64,000 nucleotides of DNA from Riptortus pedestris. Lineage: Eukaryota > Arthropoda > Insecta > Hemiptera > Alydidae. The stretch covers positions 144,827,501 through 144,891,500 of the forward strand of contig CM032229.1 of the NCBI GenBank assembly GCA_019009955.1. The letters run 5' to 3'. How positions within the stretch are numbered: the first letter of the stretch is position 1; each line of letters begins with the position of its first letter. Positions 58,427 to 64,000 of this stretch are shown here, in pieces. The position numbers and the translations under genes are program-made. The notes beneath the pieces are model-generated. The model was not told the origin of the DNA, made no database searches, and worked only from the letters and a program-made list of their open reading frames with translations.

Positions 58427-58576
58427 ATGTAGTTGAACTTTATGCAGTTCGCCTAGCTTTAGAAAACCTCTCTTCAGAAGGAAAAATGTTATTTCCAGAT
58501 AAAGATACTCATTCAGCGTTTCATTTCTCCTTGGATCCTTATAACCGAGGGACGCTCTTCCTCTCTTGTTTATCTT
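58427..58576 (+). CDS. Candidate internal exon of an unknown host gene
   Basis: A pyrimidine-rich tract (58355-58420) ends in TTATCCCACAG, a strong splice-acceptor match. Next come 150 bases open in one frame (DVVELYAVRLALENLSSEGK at the start, FHFSLDPYNRG later). A possible donor, TCTT-GTAAAAAATC, follows at 58577. Both boundaries would be phase 1, so the exon would be symmetric. Its composition and residue mix look more protein-like than the AT-driven frames around it. I do not recognise the sequence. The donor is mediocre and no neighbouring exon is visible. It overlaps, in antisense, a minus-strand frame (58412-58672) that I consider spurious. Confidence 0.3.
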
Positions 58577-59380
58577 GTAAAAAATCTTGAAAAAGATTAA
58601 TAAAGAAGATATGTTCTTTTTTTTTACACTAACAAAAATATTGAAAAGCTGAAAATATATCATAATTTGCAATGAAAATCGCCAAATTTATGTAAAATTA
58701 CTTATATGTTGCATGAAATGGCGAAATATGGCTTAAGATTAAAATAGCATACAATAATTTAAGAAGTTTAAAAACCATCTAGATGACTTTGACCTTCAAG
58801 CAGTAAGTATTCATGCAGTGAGGAAGTTGTTTTGTAAAGATTACTGATAGCGCACACGAATATTTATCCGGCATATGAAACATGCGACATATGTAACGTG
58901 GGCATGCTGACCAAAATAAATACATTACTGCTTTCACAACCACTTCATCTCGATGTAAAAAAAAAAAAAAAAAAAATCTATCACGCAGGTGCTGCGTAAA
59001 TTAAGCAGATTTGCCACGTTCTGGTATGGCACACTAGTAATCTCATCTCAACATATATTCTGACTGAAAACCAGAAAGCACGAATTACTCCCATAATATT
59101 TGAGTTACGAAATAATGCAGCAACAATTGTAGAGCATCAATATTTTAACAAGATTGGTTCTATTACATTTTTTGGTCCGAATCATAACAACACAAATGAA
59201 TATCTAATTAGTTTGAATTTTCGAATCCCTCCCTCCCCCGACTAACTCCCTTCTACCCCGTAATATTCGAAAAATCGTAAATAACGATAATTGTAGTGCA
59301 TCGATAGTTGAATAAGATTGGTTCTACTGTTGACATAGTCCATAAGACCCCTCATATCATTCTCAGTCCCCGAATAACTT

Positions 59381-59647
59381 ATGATGGACTACGTCAACAG
59401 TTGCCACAGGCAGTTAAAGTTTACTTTGGAGGTGGAGAATGAGGGGAAGTTGAGTTTCCTAGATTTGGTTATTTCTCACTCCTTCAACATTTATAGGAAG
59501 CCTATCGCCACTGCCATCTTGATCCCTTCTGATTCTTACCACCATCCTCAATATAAAACTTCAGTCATCACTTACTTGATAAACCGACTCCTGAGTATCC
59601 TATTGGCAGAAGAGGATTTTCAAAACGAGTTTAAGTATTGTTCATAA
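59381..59647 (+). pseudogene. Penelope-like reverse transcriptase, C-terminal end
   Basis: Reads LKFTLEVENEGKLSFLDLVI then YRKPIATAILIPSDSYHHPQ and KTSVITYLINRLLS. This order (KFTxExExxGxLxFLD, YRKPTxTDxYLxxxSxHHP, KxSVIxxLxxRAL) is the diagnostic RT/linker region of Penelope-like elements. The catalytic part upstream is missing. The frame ends in a premature stop at about 59645 before the endonuclease. Confidence 0.85.
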
Positions 59648-59802
59648 AACTAATCATGGTGGATAAAGTCATGGAGTGCCGATTCGCAAAGATGGTCCTA
59701 GATGAATTGAAACAAGGCGAGAGAGAGAGAGAGAGAGATTCGTAATCCTTTGAGTCAACTCAGCATCCCATACCAAGGAAATTTTCTGAAAAGATAGGAC
59801 GC

Positions 59803-60318
59803 ATGCTGGAAAAGGTTGGCCTTCGTACTGCCTATCGAAGTATAAGCTCCCTAAAACAAATGCACCCAAGAATTAAGGATGCGGTCGATCAACTGATTAA
59901 ATCTGGTGTGAATCGGGTTACTTGCCTGACTTGCGGAAGCTCATATGTGGGGCAAAGTGGAAGGAAGCTAAGGAGCAGAATAAAAGAGCACCTTTCCACC
60001 AAGACATCGGAGGTACGTAAACATATGATAAATGAAGGCCATGAAGCAAATGCAGTTGAGTTCGAGGTGCTCGACCACCTTGGCAAAGGGAAGAAAATGG
60101 ATATAGTAGAGCAGTTATGGATCAGGATGGACATGCTGGAGGATAAGAATATTAATATTAGGAGGGAGGGTGGCGTGCTCAGGCATGTTCCGTCCTCTGC
60201 AGTAGCTGCCCTGGCCCGAGTAGGCTCCCAGTCTCGCCGGAGATGTCGGCTCAATAGGGACCAACTCTGGGTCAGTTCCTCTCCATCTCCTAGTTATTCT
60301 GTTATTTGTTTCTTTTAA
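59803..60318 (+). pseudogene. Penelope-like GIY-YIG endonuclease domain
   Basis: The 171-codon frame probably lost its link to the RT by a frameshift near 59770 (SIPYQGNF in another frame matches the usual linker). The GIY motif is replaced by GVN at residues 35-37 and YIG by YVG at 48-50. Arg54, Arg57 and Arg59 of the QSGRKLRSRIKEH block, and His63, are present. Glu103 in IVEQLWIRM is the likely metal-binding residue. A CxxC pair (C41, C44) corresponds to the zinc-linked insertion typical of Penelope endonucleases. Replacement of the first tyrosine suggests weak or no nicking activity. Confidence 0.85.
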
Positions 60319-60665
60319 TATTTATTTGGTAACGTTTTAGCCATAAGTGTTACATTGCATTTTATATATTTGTTTGTTTTTAATTTTTTTTTTTTGACTA
60401 CCTTGGTTGACTTTTACATTTATTTATTTATATATATTACATGTTTTTGAATGTATAAATGTTGTGTCACAGGGCACTGAAGATGGGACGGTTCGCCCCG
60501 AAAGTACTTCGTCTGTAATAAAAGAAGTATTAAGAGTGGAGGTGTTTGACCTTTTTGACCTTCCGTTGGTTCTATAATATTTTTCAATACGACATACAAT
60601 AACGGAAGTATTATGAATTTTCGATTCCTCGTCCAGTTAGGCCGTTAACAAATATAACTGTTACA

Positions 60666-61120
60666 TCATGAACCAATTTATTGGAAGCTTAAATATCTAA
60701 TATTGTTTTCATTCAGTTTTTACATTGAAAGTACATGCAAATAAGTACTGTCATGAAGTCATCATTTATGATTTTACGTTCTTAACTCGAAAATGTTTAT
60801 TTAGTCAATACCATAATCAATATTTAAACACATTAAAGGTCCTATTTAGTAATGGCTGAAAGATGACGAGGAATCGAAAATTTATAATACTTATTATATT
60901 ATAATAATTATTATGAATCGTATAGAATAATAATATTCTTACTACAGTTGTGGTTACATACGTTATTCCGTGACTCAAATACCTTTTAAGCGAGCTGTTC
61001 ATGCTTTCTTGTTTTTAGACTTTATTTTACACTTACTTCTACTTTTTGGATATTTACTTAAAAATATAGAATAATAGTAAGATGAGGTCACTGCTCTGTA
61101 ATTCCAGAACGTAGGAACCT
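60666..61120 (+). mobile_element. HLE B-type fragment, decayed
   Basis: Contains CATCATGAACCAATTTATTGG, AAGCTTAAATATCTAATATTG, a GGCTGAAAGATG block and AAGCGAGCTGTTCATGC, in B-module order. No right end. Confidence 0.5.
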
Positions 61121-62758
61121 TTGTGTCAGGAACTTTTTTTCCTCCTCATGACACATATTTAACAGAATATTTTGGAATCTGTGTTTTGGCTTTCCAGACC
61201 CCGAGTTGCCACAATTCTTGAATTTATTTTAATATAGTCTCATTTTTAATAAAATCTTTTAGACGAGTTGGAGGGCTGATTTTTTTCATATTTCCGCTGC
61301 CCTAAGGGTTCTCTCTCAGCCATTGTTCCGAAGTCATTCCTTGTTTGTCAAGATTTTTTGTGCTCCCTGTCAGGAACTCGTTTAAAATATTCTTCTTCCT
61401 TATGTATTAAATTTGACGAGTTAAGCCACCCATGGCTGATTTTGCTTTTCCAGAACCAGTTCAAAAAACCGAATTATTTTTAATTCAAATGATAAAAGTA
61501 TTGAATCTATCTCGAAAAGCCAGCATTATATAATCAATTACTTATTTTAAGTTGAACTCTAAATTATTCACGAAAACGAATTTACTATACAAATACAAGT
61601 CTTTTACGATTTTGGGGACAACAATCTAAAATATACGTCGTATAATAGGGAATATTACTCATAAAAAGTCGATTACGGATTTCAAGAATGTTGTTAAAGT
61701 TTAATGAAAATTACAAATTAAAACAACACAGACAAATTTTAATCAGAACTCTAATATAAAAATATTGTTAATTATTAAATGGAACAGCGTAGAACCGGCT
61801 TAGACACCGATACAAGCCCCTTACACTTCTTAATCAGTGTATATTCCAATGTTTTAGGCTCACTGTACATCACATATTTTATTATTATGTTAACTTATGC
61901 TATAAAATCCATTTTGCCCATTGATATATTAACTTTTTACGCTAACTTATTGTGTTTTCCGGCGTTTAGTTCGTTTCTAGTCCATCTTTGTTAATACCTT
62001 GTAACTAAAAAAAGGATACATATTAATTTCTATCATTTTTGTATTTTGTAATCTATACATTTTATCCTGTTGACTTATTAAAAAAAAAGTTTTTATATAT
62101 TAAAGAAATTGATTAATTTATCATATAGGTTGTAGGTCATAAAGGCTTGATGAAATTACATATTTTGTAACTTGCCTGTGTGCTCTTGGTCGGAAAGCGC
62201 TCTGTTGCTGATAGATATATTGTTTGTGTAACGAAGACTTGTTTGTGAGCGTTCTTCAAGTTATGAAATGTTTACATCAATGTAGTTCACTTATGAGTTT
62301 CGATGTCGGAACTTGGAAATCAGTGTTGATTAAAATAGTTATACTCATGTAATAATTGAAATGTTTCTGTTTTAATGAGCTGTAGCAGAGCTCTCAGTTA
62401 TATTCTACACTCAGTTCTAGGGAAGGGCATAAAGTCATCAAAGAACTTTAATCATTCATGCATTTACTCTGTACGTTCAGAGTTTAAGTTACTCCTCTTC
62501 AGGAGCGCTCATACATGCTAGACTTAAAAAACTAATGCATAACTTAGAAAGCCCGCCCCCTCTCGTGACTGACGGAACAATGACGGACTAGAATCTGTTA
62601 AATCAAGAACTTTCGCGCCCAGTTCAGAAGTTCGTACAACCCAAAATTATTTATCCAATACTAATTGTTTCCTTTTAAACTTAACTACTTCCTGCATCTT
62701 GCATTTCCTTACTTCATTCTTCGGGTATGCCTAAATGGTCTTACGTTTTGCTATTTTT
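61121..62758. other. Interval without a recognised gene or repeat
   Basis: A 71-codon frame at 61779-61994 has a hydrophobic centre but no identifiable family. 62400-62640 is more balanced in composition. No evidence of coding. Confidence 0.35.
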
Positions 62759-62830
62759 AGCAGATTCCCCTTAAGGTAAATCAGCTTAAAAGCTGTAATG
62801 ATCAAAGTTGTACTGATGACACCATTTTTG
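62759..62830 (+). mobile_element. HLE left-end fragment
   Basis: Starts AGCAGATTCCCCTTAAGG after TATTTTT, then AAGTTGTACTGATGACACC and ACCATCGATCC. Confidence 0.65.
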
Positions 62831-63178
62831 AAAACCATCGATCCAACAGTTGTTATAGACTACAATATACAAAGCCACAGCTTACCGAACACTCTTCAAT
62901 ATCATAGTCACGTATAAATAAATTAATTAATCTTTGCCATACTTCCCAAATTACCTGGTAAATCGTTACCTGCTACAGTCAACTTTACAAACATCCTTGT
63001 TACTCGAAGAGTGGTTTAGTGGTCATTAATGGAATACATTCCCTACAAATATAACATCATCTTAAATTTCCAGGTAACCGTATTTATCGTATCGTTAGAA
63101 AAGAAATGAATTGCTCACAAATCCTAAATGAACACATCCACGCTAACAGACGATCTGTTGACAATTTCCGTCTAGAGC

Positions 63179-63953
63179 CAAGGTTCCCAAACTTTTTTGT
63201 GTCGTAGACCCCTTGCAATGTTTCTCGGTTTTGGGTAGACCCCCTACTTACCTGATATTGATTTTTTGTAAATTTCTAACTGTAGTGAAGTTTAGTGTTA
63301 AAAACTTAAAGTAAAAACACATGTTAAGTTTTATACATTTATTAATTGAATTTAAATTATTATTATTATTATTTATTTATTAACGTCCACTTTTTGCAAC
63401 TTAGGCTAATCGGGACGGGTTATCTACAGGTTACCACCCTTTTCTAGCCAGGGTGGGATTTTAGGACGTTATTTAATGAATTTCGTCACTAAATAATTTC
63501 CTTTGCCCAGGCGAGAATCGAAATTTTAATTTTAATTTAAATTAAAACTACTCAAAATAAAATTTTGTGACGAACTGAACAAGTCAGTGCTAGTTCGCGA
63601 AGCTCTGAGACTTGGACGTATGCTTGTAACAAGATGATATGGGTATATCATTATGTGCAGGTTTTTACAAGTTCAAAATGTATTGCGACCACAAAGCGAA
63701 TGCCTACATACTACAACTTACACAATTTTATAAACATATATAATACATTTTTTACTTCATAGGTACTTTTATAAATAATGTATATGTCTTTATATTATAA
63801 GATAGTATACTGTAAGTAAATATCAGTGTATGTTGAGATCCACTATCGTTGACCCCTATTTTCATTTCATGGACCCCCAAAATTTTTTTTCACTGACGTT
63901 ACAGGTTGTCATAGACCCCTGGGGTCGATATAGACCACTTTGGGAATCATAGG
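63179..63953. mobile_element. hAT-type non-autonomous element with 8-bp target duplication
   Basis: A 775-bp element flanked by TCTAGAGC on both sides (63171-63178 and 63954-63961), the 8-bp duplication length of hAT transposons. The ends read CAAGGTTCCCAAAC and, inverted, CCTATGATTCCCAAAG, followed by TAGACCCC-type subterminal repeats. There is no transposase frame. A SINE is nested inside. Confidence 0.88.
63358..63521 (-). mobile_element. SINE copy, truncated in its tRNA-like head
   Basis: ATTATT tail, complete body and the first part of the head up to GCGAGAATCGAA (the B-box). It stops there. AATTTAAATTA occurs on both sides (near 63349 and 63533) and may be the target duplication. It lies inside the hAT-type element. 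Confidence 0.85.
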
Positions 63954-64000
63954 TCTAGAGCATGGAAACTTATAATTAAGTTATAAAATAACATAACGTG

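Larger units (their letters stand above)
59327..60565 (+). mobile_element. Penelope-like element, 5'-truncated
   Basis: This 1239-bp retroelement is flanked by the 9-bp duplication TTGGTTCTA (59318-59326 and 60566-60574). It keeps the last part of the reverse transcriptase and most of the endonuclease region. A 3' untranslated region of about 240 bp follows. The first bases (CTGTTGACATAGTCCAT) are an inverted copy of 59382-59398, so the 5' junction carries a small inversion, common in this class. A (GA)n run at about 59723 lies between the two coding parts. Confidence 0.9.
58978..60665 (-). mobile_element. HLE copy, B-type, split by the Penelope-like element
   Basis: Right end CACGCAGGTGCTGCGTAAATTAAGCAG near 58983, B flank GGTATGGCACACTAG, then TAAGATTGGTTCTA at 59313. 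The element resumes after the insertion with TTGGTTCTATAATATTTTTC, CGACATACAATAACGG and GGCCGTTAAC. Confidence 0.7.

Noticed and set aside
58412..58672. 86-codon minus-strand frame
   Set aside because: Lys/Phe/Leu-rich AT-driven composition with no recognisable domain; the plus strand carries the better splice-site and coding signals.
60477..60531. Calling a functional hammerhead ribozyme
   Set aside because: The core and two stems can be drawn but no complementary stem I is visible, so only a motif is reported.

Overview
This is an AT-rich, repeat-dominated stretch of a eukaryotic genome, almost certainly an insect or other arthropod. The evidence is an insect-type mariner transposase with an intact reading frame, a Penelope-like element, a piggyBac relic, several 5'-truncated LINEs, a tRNA-derived SINE and a gypsy-type solo LTR. 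I found no convincing complete host gene, no rRNA or tRNA gene, and nothing prokaryotic. Most open frames in the window are chance frames through (AT)n tracts or old transposons. One 150-base stretch (58427-58576) looks like a possible host exon.

The window is dominated by one non-autonomous repeat family, called HLE (helentron-like element) here, with about 35 full, partial or decayed copies on both strands. The reference copy is 31559-32526 (+). It starts AGCAGATTTCCC within a 20-bp perfect palindrome, carries an (AT)n tract about 125 bp in, and ends with the inverted motif GGGAAATCTGCT, a small hairpin (ACGCAG-CCC-CTGCGT in the consensus) and GACGGAC. Copies sit in T-runs. Asymmetric inverted repeats, end hairpins, T-T insertion and an internal microsatellite are hallmarks of the Helentron/Helitron2-associated elements known as HINE or DINE-1. 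The assignment is inferred from structure; no Rep/helicase gene is present.

Layout: 1-6.6 kb holds HLE copies and an intact 1.9-kb DD41D mariner-like element inserted in one of them. 7.4-9.0 kb holds two HLE copies. 10.8-11.2 kb is a 163-bp tandem repeat, and 11.9-13.2 kb is a 300-bp tandem array between AT tracts. 14.1-17.7 kb contains LINE remnants, a GC-rich island and a LINE insertion with a 17-bp target-site duplication. 18.8-24.0 kb has HLEs, a decayed LINE reverse transcriptase and two further tandem arrays. 25.4-26.0 kb is a solo LTR inside an HLE. 27-45.7 kb is mostly HLE copies plus a LINE tail and SINEs. 46.1-48.0 kb is an internally deleted piggyBac inside a smaller TA-flanked element. 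48-55.7 kb is sparse, with SINEs. 55.7-58.3 kb is a cluster of rearranged HLEs. 59.3-60.6 kb is a Penelope-like element inside another HLE. 63.2-63.95 kb is a hAT-type element holding a SINE.

The repeated theme is nesting: mariner, LTR and Penelope-like insertions interrupt HLE copies, a LINE lies next to one, and several keep readable target-site duplications. This gives a relative chronology in which HLE amplification came first. Coordinates of old copies are approximate because all homology was judged by eye.
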